Shown piece by piece: positions 55,830-64,000 of a stretch of DNA of 64,000 nt (position 1 is its first letter; each line of letters begins with the position of its first letter). The notes under the pieces were generated by a model. That model had not been told where the DNA came from and searched no databases. It was given only the letters and a program-made list of their open reading frames with translations. The DNA is taken from contig NZ_JABAFO010000001.1 of NCBI RefSeq assembly GCF_012843675.1, positions 62,001 to 126,000 of the forward strand, written 5' to 3'. This stretch comes from Lactobacillus sp. MRS-253-APC-2B. GTDB lineage: Bacteria; Bacillota; Bacilli; Lactobacillales; Lactobacillaceae. The position numbers were made by a program, and so were the translations under genes.

Positions 55830-57191
55830 CTATTTTTCGTTTTCCTTCATTTGAGCACGCAGTTTGTCACCGACTTCTTCAAATCCTGGCTTGCCCAGCA
55901 GACCAAACATGTTCGTCTTGTATGCTTCAACACCAGGCTGGTTGAATGGGTTAATACCGTTCAAGTAACCGGAGATCCCCATAGCAACCTCAAAGAAGTA
56001 GATCAGACTGCCCAGCGTGTATTCATCCTCACGTGGAATGTGTACCGTCATAACTGGTACGCCACCGGCATTGTGCGCAGCAACCACGGCTTGGTAGGCC
56101 TTGGTGTTGACCCAGTCCATGTTCTTGCCTTGCAGGTAGGCCAAACCATCCAGATCGTTTTCAGCTGCTGGAATCGTAACGTCATGGTTTGGCGTATCCA
56201 GCTTAACAACCGTTTCCATCAGGTTGCGCAGCCCTTCTTGAATGTATTGACCAAGCGAGTGCAGATCAGTCGTGAAGTTGGCACTGGATGGGTAAATACC
56301 TTTTTGGTCCTTACCTTCAGATTCACCAGCCAATTGCTTCCACCATTCGGCAAACATCGTCATGTTTGGCTCGTAGTTTTCCAGCAGTTCGGTCGTGTAG
56401 CCCTTGCGATACAAAATGTTACGGTAGGCTGCGTATTGGTAGGCTTCGTTTTGCGTCAGGTCTGGGTTGGTGTATGACTTTTCAGCATCCGCGGCCCCAG
56501 CCATCAGCTGGTCGATGTCGGCACCAGAAACGGCAATCGGCAGCAAGCCAACAGCACTCAAAACTGAGTAGCGGCCACCAACGCCATCTGGAATTACAAA
56601 GGTTTCCCAACCGGCATCGTCAGCTTCAGTTTTCAAAGCACCGCGCTTAGCATCGGTCGTAGCATAGATGCGCTTGTTGGCACCGGCTTCACCATACTTT
56701 TTAACCAGCAGCTCACGGAAAATCCGGAAGGCAATGGCTGGCTCCGTGGTCGTACCAGACTTGGAGACCACGTTAACCGAAAAGTCGCGGTCGCCGATCA
56801 GCTTAACCAGATCATGCAAATAAGATGAACTCAGTGAGTTACCGGCAAACAGAACCAATGGGAACTTGCGATCTGCTGGTTCTTGTGAGTAGTAGAACGA
56901 GTTGTGCAAAAAGTCAATGGCCATCCGCGTACCCAGATAAGAGCCACCAATCCCAATGACAACCAGCACTTCAGAATCGGATTGAATCTGCTTGGCAGCC
57001 TGCTTGATGCGGTCAAATTCCTCATGATCATATTCCGTTGGCAGATGCAGCCAGTCACGGAAGTCAGCACCAGCCCCCGTACCATTGCGTAATTCGCTGT
57101 CAGCGGCATTGACCATGGCCTGCATTTCACCCAGTTCGTTTTCGTGCACGAACTTCTTCAGTGCACTGGCGTCAAATGAAATTTGCGTCAT
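55830..57191 (-). CDS. pgi: Glucose-6-phosphate isomerase
   Basis: 453 residues, interconverts G6P and F6P. Sugar-phosphate site [12 protein letters not shown], catalytic region [12 protein letters not shown], and signature [15 protein letters not shown]-terminal [12 protein letters not shown] with the catalytic Lys region. SD GGAAAGAAG. Monocistronic. Confidence 0.97.
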   Translation of the reverse strand: MTQISFDASALKKFVHENELGEMQAMVNAADSELRNGTGAGADFRDWLHLPTEYDHEEFDRIKQAAKQIQSDSEVLVVIGIGGSYLGTRMAIDFLHNSFYYSQEPADRKFPLVLFAGNSLSSSYLHDLVKLIGDRDFSVNVVSKSGTTTEPAIAFRIFRELLVKKYGEAGANKRIYATTDAKRGALKTEADDAGWETFVIPDGVGGRYSVLSAVGLLPIAVSGADIDQLMAGAADAEKSYTNPDLTQNEAYQYAAYRNILYRKGYTTELLENYEPNMTMFAEWWKQLAGESEGKDQKGIYPSSANFTTDLHSLGQYIQEGLRNLMETVVKLDTPNHDVTIPAAENDLDGLAYLQGKNMDWVNTKAYQAVVAAHNAGGVPVMTVHIPREDEYTLGSLIYFFEVAMGISGYLNGINPFNQPGVEAYKTNMFGLLGKPGFEEVGDKLRAQMKENEK

Positions 57192-57623
57192 TAAAAAACA
57201 CTTCTTTCCTTAAATCTATCTAACATATGATTTCATAATAAAATGATAGCCGATTGTGGAGCCGGTTTCAACGTTGATCTGAAACTTGTCACTAATATTG
57301 AAAAGGATTGATAAGCATTATGTCGGTGAAACATACGGTTGCACGAATAAGCATAAAAAATAGCTTTAAAAGGCAATAAATAGACTGATAAGTGGCTCTT
57401 TGTTGGACAAAATCTTAAGTAGCCGATTGATCTTGGACGTGTTCCATTAACCTTTTTTCCCGAAACAGTAGTCATCCCGTACACATCATTTGAGAAACCA
57501 GACTTGATAAATGCTCCAAATCGTGAAGGCTTCAAAGTCATTGGCAAAAATCTTGTAACCTTTGTAACCCACAAAAAGCTGCCAGCAAACACTTGCAGAC
57601 AGCTTTTAGGCAACTCGCCATTA
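57192..57623. other. 432-base region without a supported gene
   Basis: Between pgi and araR, which lie on the same strand. One minus-strand open frame (57233-57613, 126 codons) fills it but lacks a clear SD and any recognised motif. A short plus-strand stretch near 57245-57305 reads like part of a protein (IADCGAGFNVDLKLVTNIEKD) before a stop. It may hold decayed coding DNA. The araR terminator was not clearly seen. Confidence 0.35.
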
Positions 57624-58706
57624 TTATTTTAATTTCCGCACTGAATCATTAAAAATCAACTTGGCATCATATTCAATCGGCTTGACCACTTCGCCATCGA
57701 TCATGCTCATAATCATCCGCCCGGCATCCAGTCCCATTTTTTCTTTAGGGTGCTCAATTGTCGTCAAGCGTGGTGAGAAGTAGCGCCCCAAAACGTAGTC
57801 ATCAAAGCCAACGATACTGACGTCTTCTGGAATCTTCAGTCCGGCCGAACGTACCACGTCCATAACTTGAATGGCCAAGGCATCATTGTAGCAGACAATT
57901 GCCGTCGGATGATCGGGACGTTCCATAATCTGCGTTACGCGTTGGAAAATCCGATTCATATCCTGGCCTGATTGATACATAACCGTCTCACTCAAGTACG
58001 AGATGTTAGGATATTCCATATAGGCATTGATAAACCCCTCCATCCGCCGCGTTCCTTGCAGATCATCAACCTGAAAGATGCCCAGGATCCGTTTATGTCC
58101 TTGTTTGATCAAATACCGAGTCATCTCGTATTCAGCTTTTTTATCCTTGATTTCCAAATAAGGCGCCTGCAGCTGCGGATAGTGCGCGTTGATAAAGACC
58201 ATTGGCAAATGACTCTGGGCGATTTTTTGATAAAGATCCATATTGGTATTTGCCAGCGCACTTTGCGTCGGTTCTACGATCAGCCCGGCAATCTGAGTGT
58301 CGAGCAGCCTCTCCAGACTCCGCCGCTCATTTTCTCTTTGGTTGTGCGTATTGCTGACGATCAAAGAATACCCATGCGCGGAAACGATTCGGTCAATCCC
58401 GCTAATGATATTAGGAAAGATATAGTCAACCAGATGCGTCGTCACCAGGCCAATCATTTTATTGTTGGCCTTAGGTGGCTGATGACTGTCCTGCCAATCA
58501 TCAACATACATGCCGCCACCTTGGATCCGGTAAACGTAATGCGCGTTTTGCAGCTCGCTGATTGCCCTTCTGACTGTATAGCGGCTTACACCAAACGTTT
58601 CCATCAGGTTTGATTCCGTGGGCAGCTTGTCACCGACTTGATACTTGCCGGACTCGATCTCTTTTTGAATTGTTTTTCTGATAATTTCATATTTAATCTC
58701 TGCCAT
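57624..58706 (-). CDS. araR: GntR/LacI hybrid regulator, AraR type
   Basis: 360 residues. N-terminal GntR winged helix (about residues 5-70: GDKLPTESNLMETFGVSRYT and VRRAISELQN), then a LacI-type periplasmic-binding-like sensor domain (MIGLVTTHLVDYIFPNIISG ... VSIVGFDDYVLGRYFSP). This domain pair is the AraR architecture, which senses L-arabinose in Bacillus and lactobacilli. The effector here is not proven: no ara genes are in the window, and the neighbour is a GH3 glucosidase. SD AGAAGG. Confidence 0.85.
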   Translation of the reverse strand: MAEIKYEIIRKTIQKEIESGKYQVGDKLPTESNLMETFGVSRYTVRRAISELQNAHYVYRIQGGGMYVDDWQDSHQPPKANNKMIGLVTTHLVDYIFPNIISGIDRIVSAHGYSLIVSNTHNQRENERRSLERLLDTQIAGLIVEPTQSALANTNMDLYQKIAQSHLPMVFINAHYPQLQAPYLEIKDKKAEYEMTRYLIKQGHKRILGIFQVDDLQGTRRMEGFINAYMEYPNISYLSETVMYQSGQDMNRIFQRVTQIMERPDHPTAIVCYNDALAIQVMDVVRSAGLKIPEDVSIVGFDDYVLGRYFSPRLTTIEHPKEKMGLDAGRMIMSMIDGEVVKPIEYDAKLIFNDSVRKLK

Positions 58707-59148
58707 TGAACCAACCTTCTATATAACTTTAATTAACTCTGATTTTATGATAATTCTAATAATTTCTTATTATGTTTAGCAATAAAATCCTGTAATCTTT
58801 TTTTCATATTGCGGACTAAATATAAAAAAGAAAATCTGTCTTCTAGAACTTTGAGTTACTAGAAGGCCACTGTTTCATTAACCCATAAACTATTACAAAC
58901 GATTCCAACTTTGATTTAAAAAATCAACTGTATAGTTGCGCAACCCAATACAATCAACAGCCTTTGCCATAACACCCGATCAAATAAACATTATGACAAT
59001 CCACTTTAAAAAAATAACATAAATTAGACTCTATTTGTTATACCCCAAATCTAATCTTTTAGGAGTACTTATTTAACTCGGTTATCTTCTTTTCAAAATG
59101 AAGTTGCTAAAATCACTGGCAGCTCTTAATTTAGAATAAAAAGCCTAG
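58707..59148. other. AT-rich intergenic region, nothing recognised
   Basis: About 440 bases upstream of araR, strongly AT-rich, with no SD-preceded ORF, no hairpin of note and no repeat recognised. It leads into the AraC remnant. Confidence 0.5.
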
Positions 59149-59310
59149 CAACTGCTGATGATGCCTAAGCTTTCAATCGGTGAAATCAGTACGGCGCTGG
59201 GTTACCAGGAAGCCTCCCATTTTTCTCGACAATTCAAGCGGTGGTGTGGCCAAACGCCAATGCAGTACCGCCAGACGGCTAAGAAGCATTCCCAAGAACA
59301 AGCCAAATAA
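59149..59310 (+). pseudogene. AraC-family regulator remnant (C-terminal HTH only)
   Basis: The frame reads QLLMMPKLSIGEISTALGYQ followed by EASHFSRQFKRWCGQTPMQY and R. This is the second half of an AraC/XylS DNA-binding domain (IGEIS...GY...FSRQFKR..G.TP..YR). There is a stop just upstream (59146) and no N-terminal part or SD. It is a truncated gene next to the beta-glucosidase. Confidence 0.8.
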
Positions 59311-59339
59311 AAAGGATCGCGAGATTCGCGATCCTTTTT
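59309..59339. terminator. Bidirectional terminator after the beta-glucosidase gene
   Basis: Near-perfect hairpin AAAAAGGATCGCGA / TCGCGATCCTTTTT with a 3-base loop. Confidence 0.85.
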
Positions 59340-59355
59340 ATTGATATTTAATTAA

Positions 59356-61563
59356 CTAATCTGGTTCATTTAATTTTTGCAGCAGCTCATGAACCGTTTC
59401 AGCATCAACATCCGCCATCGTTAATGAACGCAAAGGAATATTGGCAAAAACCGGTGCCAATTCAGGCAACATGAACTTATCAAAAGTAGCCGTCAGACCC
59501 ATTTCAGCAATGATCTGCTTGATTCGTTCATCAGCGTTTTCCATCAGTTCGCCAACGTAGGTTTCGCCGGTAATCTTACCCAGCGGATTAGTACCAATGG
59601 TCAGCTCAAATTCTTGACGCAGCCGAATGTCACGCGATGAGCTGCCGACTAAAATCTCGTATTTTCCATTATCAGCTTCCCACATTGCGGTTTCCGCGTT
59701 GTACCAAGCAAAGGCCCGTCGTAAAAGCTTAAGTGCCACATGCTTGGTTTCACCAGAATTTAGCTCAACCTTGACAAAATCACGCAATTCATCAACCGGC
59801 ATGACCGTCTGACTGGCATGGTTGGCTACGTAGATCTGTGCGACTTCCTTACCAGCTTGCTTGCCAGTGTTTGCCAGGTCAAAACTGACTTCAACGTCGT
59901 CGCTGTTTTCCCTGATCGTCAGATTTTGATAGGCAAACGTCGTGTAGCTCAAGCCGTGGCCAAATGGGAAGCGTACAGCCAGCTGCTTGGCATCGTAGTA
60001 GCGGTAACCCATCAAAATTCCTTCACGATAGACTTCATGTCTGCGATCCTTGCCAAAGGTCGGATAGGTTGGATTGTCAGCCAATCGCTTAGGGAACGTT
60101 TCGGAAAGCTTGCCTGAAGGATTGACTTGGCCAGACAAAATATCCCAGGTAGCTTCACCGACTGCCTCTCCAGCCAGATAAGTTTCAACAATAGCTGGCG
60201 TCTTTGGTTCCCAAGGCATCTCAACCGCTGAACCGTTTTGAAGGACTACAACCACGTGCGGATTGACCGTCAGCAGCTGTTCGAGCAGTTTATTCTGGTT
60301 AGCCGGCAGACTAATGGAATGTTTGTCAAAGCCTTCTGATTCCATAGCTTCAGGGAAACCAGCAAAGAAGACCACTTGATCACTGTTTTTAGCTAGCGCC
60401 ATTGCCTCAGCAGTCAATTGTTCATCCGGTTGATCACTATCCAAACGGTAGCCTTGCGCGTAAACCGCATTTTCAGGCATGACCTCTTTAGGCGTTACTA
60501 CGCGATGGGCGTTGACATGTGAGCTGCCACCACCTTCAAAACGCGGCTTTTGGGCCAGCTCGCCAATTACTGCCAGTTTGGCGGAATCACTCAATGGCAG
60601 CTCTTGTTTTTCGTTTTTCAACAAGACAATACTGTCATCAGCCAGCTGGCGGGCAAACTCATGCTGGGCTTCCATATCATATTCTGGAGCTGCAACGGTT
60701 GGGTAACCGTAACGCTCTGCCATTTTTAAGACGCGCAGTGCCGAACGGTTTAACGTCGATTCTTGCAAACGGCCTTCCTTAACGGCTTGGACGATCTCTT
60801 CTTTAGAAGCATCCCCCTTACCTGGCATTTCCAGATCCAGACCGGCCTTGATTGCTGCAACATGATCAACTACGGCACCCCAGTCTGACATAACCAGTCC
60901 TTGATAGCCCCATTCATCACGCAAAATATGCGTTAACAGGCGCTGATTTTGCGATACCTGAACGCCATTGAGCTTATTGTAAGAGCACATCAGCGTGGCT
61001 GGGTGCGCTAATTTAACGATGCGTTCAAACTGTGCCAGATAGATTTCGCGCAGCGTCCGTTCGTCAACATCGGAAGAATTGGTGAAACGTTGATCTTCAC
61101 GGTTATTAGTGGCAAAGTGCTTAACACTAACGCCAACCCCAGTACTCTGAACCCCTTTGACATAAGCCGTGCCCATCCGACCAGCCAACAGTGGATCTTC
61201 GGAGAAATACTCAAAATTACGACCAGCTAACGGGCTGCGTTTGATGTTGACCCCAGGACCGAGCAATACACCGATCTTTTCAGCCCGTGCCGCTGTTCCC
61301 AGATTCTCGCCCAATTTTTCCAGCATGGCATCATCAAACGAGCTGGCCGTCAACGCTGAGCATGGAAAACAAACCGCCTCAATACTTTGGTCCATGGCAC
61401 TGTGTACATTGACTTGTTTACGCAGGCCAGATGGTCCATCCGTCATCAGCATGGGATCCATTCCCGTTACCTTGGCCGTAAACCAAAAGTCCGTTCCTGA
61501 AACCAGATCGGCCCGTTCTTCAAGTGTCAAGCCTTCAACAAAATTCAGATCTACTTTTGTCAT
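59356..61563 (-). CDS. Beta-glucosidase, glycoside hydrolase family 3
   Basis: 735 residues, cytoplasmic (no signal). GH3 TIM barrel (residues 1-290) with substrate-binding VSVKHFATNNRE and nucleophile Asp227 in LVMSDWGAV. Then the alpha/beta sandwich domain (IVLLKNEKQELPL), the RFPFGHGLSYTTFAY segment, and a C-terminal fibronectin III-like domain (PVDELRDFVKVELNSGE). Probably acts on plant-derived beta-glucosides. A cre-like site covers the presumed transcription start. SD GAGGTAG. Confidence 0.95.
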   Translation of the reverse strand: MTKVDLNFVEGLTLEERADLVSGTDFWFTAKVTGMDPMLMTDGPSGLRKQVNVHSAMDQSIEAVCFPCSALTASSFDDAMLEKLGENLGTAARAEKIGVLLGPGVNIKRSPLAGRNFEYFSEDPLLAGRMGTAYVKGVQSTGVGVSVKHFATNNREDQRFTNSSDVDERTLREIYLAQFERIVKLAHPATLMCSYNKLNGVQVSQNQRLLTHILRDEWGYQGLVMSDWGAVVDHVAAIKAGLDLEMPGKGDASKEEIVQAVKEGRLQESTLNRSALRVLKMAERYGYPTVAAPEYDMEAQHEFARQLADDSIVLLKNEKQELPLSDSAKLAVIGELAQKPRFEGGGSSHVNAHRVVTPKEVMPENAVYAQGYRLDSDQPDEQLTAEAMALAKNSDQVVFFAGFPEAMESEGFDKHSISLPANQNKLLEQLLTVNPHVVVVLQNGSAVEMPWEPKTPAIVETYLAGEAVGEATWDILSGQVNPSGKLSETFPKRLADNPTYPTFGKDRRHEVYREGILMGYRYYDAKQLAVRFPFGHGLSYTTFAYQNLTIRENSDDVEVSFDLANTGKQAGKEVAQIYVANHASQTVMPVDELRDFVKVELNSGETKHVALKLLRRAFAWYNAETAMWEADNGKYEILVGSSSRDIRLRQEFELTIGTNPLGKITGETYVGELMENADERIKQIIAEMGLTATFDKFMLPELAPVFANIPLRSLTMADVDAETVHELLQKLNEPD

Positions 61564-61589
61564 ATTGCTACCTCATTTTTAAAAATATT

Positions 61590-61615
61590 CGCAACCGCTT
61601 TCTGATGTTATTATA
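61590..61615 (-). promoter_or_regulatory. cre-like site and -10 box of the beta-glucosidase gene
   Basis: TATAAT on the minus strand (61610-61615) with AGAAAGCGGTTGCG (61590-61603) at the expected start point. The latter fits TGNAANCGNNNNCN with one mismatch, so CcpA catabolite repression is likely. The -35 is weak. Confidence 0.5.
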
Positions 61616-61620
61616 ATATT

Positions 61621-61799
61621 TTTTTGAATCTTCGCTTATCTCACCTTGCTGCAGCCGCTCAGCCCATTACCGAGATTGCCGCCAGCCTTGGTTTTGCTAC
61701 GCCCAACTATGCCTCACGCTGCTTTAAAAAATTTGTCAGTACGTCACCCAAAAATATCAGCAAGCCCATCAGCTGAATTTTTTACATCTGCAATAACCA
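61621..61799 (+). pseudogene. AraC-family regulator remnant with frameshift
   Basis: Frame gives PITEIAASLGFATPNYASRC then FKKF, an AraC HTH end, with no N-terminal part. After SPK the frame breaks: dropping to the next frame restores KYQQAHQLNFLHLQ and a stop at about 61797-61799, as expected for the true end (SP.KYQQ). So it is both truncated and frameshifted. It is not the same gene as the remnant at 59149-59310. Confidence 0.75.
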
Positions 61800-61803
61800 A
61801 AAG

Positions 61804-61859
61804 AAAATGCCTTGGAACAGGCTAGGCTATAATGCCCACAAAAGTCCAAGACATTTTTT
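61804..61859 (-). terminator. ahpCF terminator
   Basis: AAAATGCCTTGGA / TCCAAGACATTTTTT hairpin with a long loop; T run on the plus side and TTTTC on the minus side. Confidence 0.65.
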
Positions 61860-61861
61860 CA

Positions 61862-63523
61862 TTATTCAGTTGCTTTTTCAGCAGCAGCTACCAATTCTTC
61901 TAGCGACTGGCTGCCAAAGATAACCGGCCCATCATTGATAATCGTAGCCGGTACGCTCATGATCTGGCGTTCCGTACGTAAAGCCGGGAAATGCTGTAGA
62001 TCAATCATCGTAGCCGTGATGCGCGGATTCAGCGAGGCCATCCGCTGACAAGCAGCCACGACATCCGGACAGAAGTGACACGTTAAAGAGACCCCAATCT
62101 TAATATCAGTCGATGGCAGCTTTTTGATTCGCTCAGCCAGTGCTGGCTCAACGCTTTGCCCTGGGCCGCCCACGTTGTAGATGCCTAAAATCAATGACGT
62201 CAATTCATGACCGGTTGGCACGCCGGCATAGTGCAGCCCAGTATCGATATCATCAACGACCAGACGCAGCTGAGGTGTGTAGACCAGGCTATCGGGTGCG
62301 GTGGCTTTTTGAATCTTGAGGTGATCATTGAGCTTTACCAGTTCACCAATAAAGCTGTCCATCTCTTGACTCAGTTCCGTATCGTCTTCCAAAAGCTGCA
62401 GCGTGACGTCTTTGGTCAGCCGGCTAAAGACGCCCTGCATCTGAGCAACCAAATCAGGCGTAAACCAGTCACCAGTATGATGAGCTACAGGCTGTTTGCT
62501 TTCAACCTGTGAAGTCTGACCAACCGTAGCGGCTTTAGGAACCTCTTTTTTGACATGAACCGGGATTCCCAACCGCTGCTTTTGTTCCGTCACGTATTTT
62601 TCCGCGCTGGTAGCTGCTACCGCCCCATCAGCCGCGGCCGTGATGATCTGACGCAACTGCTTGACGATGACGTCGCCCGCCGCATAAACACCAGGCAGGT
62701 CGGTTGCCCCGTTTTGATCAACGTGAATATAGCCGCGTTCATCCAGATCAACGATACCCTTTAACCGCTCAGTAGCCGGCTGCGTACCAACATAAATAAA
62801 GACGCCAAAGGTTTGGTCGCCATCATCGACATGGTAGACCGTTTCCTCGCCGGTTTGATTATTGACCATCGTCAGCGAGTTCAGGTATTGATCACCATCA
62901 ACGCGCTTGACTTCGGTATGATACATCACGCTGACCTTAGGATTGTCTAGCGCCCGAGAAGCTGTCAGTGGTGCACATTTGAAATGATCACCCCGGACTA
63001 AAACCGTAACGTGCTTGGCAAATCGCGTCAGGTAGTCAGCTTCTTCAGCGGCCGAATAGCCACCACCAACGACAAATACCTGCAGTCCACTGAACAACTC
63101 ACCATCACAGGTTGAACAATAGGCGATCCCTCGCCCACGAAACTCTGCTTCACCAGGGAAGCCAACCTTACGTGGACTGGCACCCATTGCCAAGATGATG
63201 CTGCGGGTTTGATAGACGGTACCACTCTTGCCAGTCAGCTTTTTGACGTCTCCTTTAAGCTCAAACTTGACGATATCGTCTTTTTGAATCGATACCCCGA
63301 AGTCAGCGGTCTGCTGCTGCATTTGATTCATCAACTTGGTACCGTCAATGGCCGCGTTGCCAGGATAGTTATAGACCGTCGAAGTCGTAGTAACCTGGCC
63401 GCCAACCGTATCTGCCTCCAAAATCAAGGTATCCAGCGTGGCACGACCAGCATAGATACCAGCCGTCAAGCCAGCTGGGCCGGCACCAACGATAATTAAG
63501 TCATAAATATGTTCTGCAGCCAT
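61862..63523 (-). CDS. ahpF: AhpF-like flavoprotein reductase with reversed domain order
   Basis: 553 residues. The N-terminal part is a thioredoxin-reductase module: FAD site IIVGAGPAGLTAGIYAGRA, redox pair CSTC (Cys136/139), NAD(P)H site VFVVGGGYSAAEEADYL, and VYAAGDVIV. After a linker (about 320-355) comes a C-terminal double-thioredoxin-like domain with CHFC (482-485). In E. coli AhpF the disulfide-carrying thioredoxin-like domain is N-terminal, so the order is reversed here. It should pass electrons to AhpC, encoded 18 bases upstream. ATG 63523 after AGGTGAT. Confidence 0.9.
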   Translation of the reverse strand: MAAEHIYDLIIVGAGPAGLTAGIYAGRATLDTLILEADTVGGQVTTTSTVYNYPGNAAIDGTKLMNQMQQQTADFGVSIQKDDIVKFELKGDVKKLTGKSGTVYQTRSIILAMGASPRKVGFPGEAEFRGRGIAYCSTCDGELFSGLQVFVVGGGYSAAEEADYLTRFAKHVTVLVRGDHFKCAPLTASRALDNPKVSVMYHTEVKRVDGDQYLNSLTMVNNQTGEETVYHVDDGDQTFGVFIYVGTQPATERLKGIVDLDERGYIHVDQNGATDLPGVYAAGDVIVKQLRQIITAAADGAVAATSAEKYVTEQKQRLGIPVHVKKEVPKAATVGQTSQVESKQPVAHHTGDWFTPDLVAQMQGVFSRLTKDVTLQLLEDDTELSQEMDSFIGELVKLNDHLKIQKATAPDSLVYTPQLRLVVDDIDTGLHYAGVPTGHELTSLILGIYNVGGPGQSVEPALAERIKKLPSTDIKIGVSLTCHFCPDVVAACQRMASLNPRITATMIDLQHFPALRTERQIMSVPATIINDGPVIFGSQSLEELVAAAEKATE

Positions 63524-63541
63524 TTTTATCACCTGCAATCA

Positions 63542-64000
63542 TTAAAGTTTGCCGACCAGATCCAGACTTGGCTTAATGGTATCTTGACCTGGCTTCCAGT
63601 TAGCTGGGCAGACCTGATCGCCGTGTTCACGAACAAATTGAGCCGCCTGAAGCGTCCGCAGAATCTCTTCAGCTGAGCGCCCAATGCCCATGTTATTGAT
63701 CGTGTATGATTGAATCTTGCCATCTGGGTCAACAATAAAGACGCCCCGGTAGGCTTGACCTTCATCTTCGTTTAAAACATCAAACATGCGTGCCAACTTG
63801 CCAGCCGGGTCAGCCAGCATGTGGTACTTGATCTTGCCGATTTTTTCAGATGCCTCCGCCCAGGCCTTGTGAACGAATTCTGTATCTTCAGAAACCGAGT
63901 AGATCTCGGCATTGGCCTGCTTGAAGGCTTCATAATTATCTTGCAGTGCCTCCAGTTCGGTTGGGCAGACAAATGAAAAGTCGGCTGGGTAGAAGAAGAA
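63542..64000 (-). CDS. ahpC: Peroxiredoxin AhpC (5' end beyond window)
   Basis: 152 C-terminal codons present; the start lies past the right edge. Typical 2-Cys peroxiredoxin: peroxidatic Cys in FVCPTELEALQ, GVFIVDPDGKIQ, and resolving Cys in QVCPANWKPG. Reduces hydrogen peroxide and organic peroxides. First gene of ahpC-ahpF; the reductase follows after 18 bases. Confidence 0.96.
   Translation of the reverse strand, partial: FFFYPADFSFVCPTELEALQDNYEAFKQANAEIYSVSEDTEFVHKAWAEASEKIGKIKYHMLADPAGKLARMFDVLNEDEGQAYRGVFIVDPDGKIQSYTINNMGIGRSAEEILRTLQAAQFVREHGDQVCPANWKPGQDTIKPSLDLVGKL

Noticed and set aside
57233-57613. 126-codon minus-strand frame between pgi and araR
   Set aside because: No convincing SD and no family resemblance. 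I list the region as unexplained rather than as a gene.

Overview
The window looks like chromosomal DNA of a lactic acid bacterium of the family Lactobacillaceae. Gene content, Shine-Dalgarno sequences, T-box leaders and gene order (tdk-prfA-prmC-sua5, the atp operon followed by DUF1146, a murA homologue and mbl) all point to lactobacilli. A moderate GC content, a complete transketolase/transaldolase pair and a phenylalanine-type D-Ala ligase (the type linked to D-lactate-ended peptidoglycan) suggest a heterofermentative, intrinsically vancomycin-resistant lineage such as Limosilactobacillus. The species call is an inference. No phage, insertion sequence or CRISPR array was seen.

Layout. 1-2.9 kb: ezrA (cut by the window edge), free-Met-sulfoxide reductase, rpsD. 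3-7.6 kb: transketolase/transaldolase, divergent from a membrane protein and a glyoxalase-fold gene, with LacI-type palindromes between them. 7.7-10.7 kb: DUF1694 gene, rarA, 6S RNA, a small membrane protein, a universal stress protein. 10.7-15.2 kb: an XRE/TPR regulator, ddl, a DUF2785 gene, an M20 peptidase. 15.2-18.3 kb: methionine ABC transporter behind a Met T-box. 18.4-23 kb: cell-shape operon (DUF1146, murA-like, mbl, yidD, DUF2969, rodA, gcvH-like). 23-29.7 kb: F1Fo ATP synthase. 29.9-37.7 kb: uracil permease with a PyrR attenuator, YibE/YibF pair, upp, sua5, prmC, prfA, tdk. 37.9-40.3 kb: murT-gatD. 40.3-46.7 kb: serine hydrolase, metA behind a second Met T-box, heterodimeric ABC exporter with a MarR regulator. 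46.9-51.4 kb: lipoprotein, SOS-type Y-family polymerase operon, tRNA-Gln(CUG), tRNA-Glu(CUC), secreted DUF3862-like protein. 51.6-57.2 kb: folT with a structured leader, aldo/keto reductase, matrixin protease, glpF, pgi. 57.6-61.8 kb: AraR-type regulator and a GH3 beta-glucosidase flanked by two decayed AraC genes. 61.9-64 kb: AhpF-like reductase and ahpC (cut by the window edge).

Functional themes. Methionine supply is controlled twice by T-box RNAs (import and de novo synthesis). Wall synthesis is spread over ddl, mbl/rodA and murT/gatD. The most unusual observation is in the cell-shape operon: two products look like pseudoenzymes. The MurA homologue has lost essentially every catalytic residue and the PGGC loop, and the GcvH homologue has lost its lipoylation lysine. 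Both sit beside Mbl and RodA, which suggests non-catalytic roles in wall elongation. Other points worth following are a folT leader that does not match the usual THF riboswitch but carries an evident SD-sequestering hairpin, a 41-bp perfect operator for the MarR/ABC operon, and an AhpF-type enzyme with reversed domain order.
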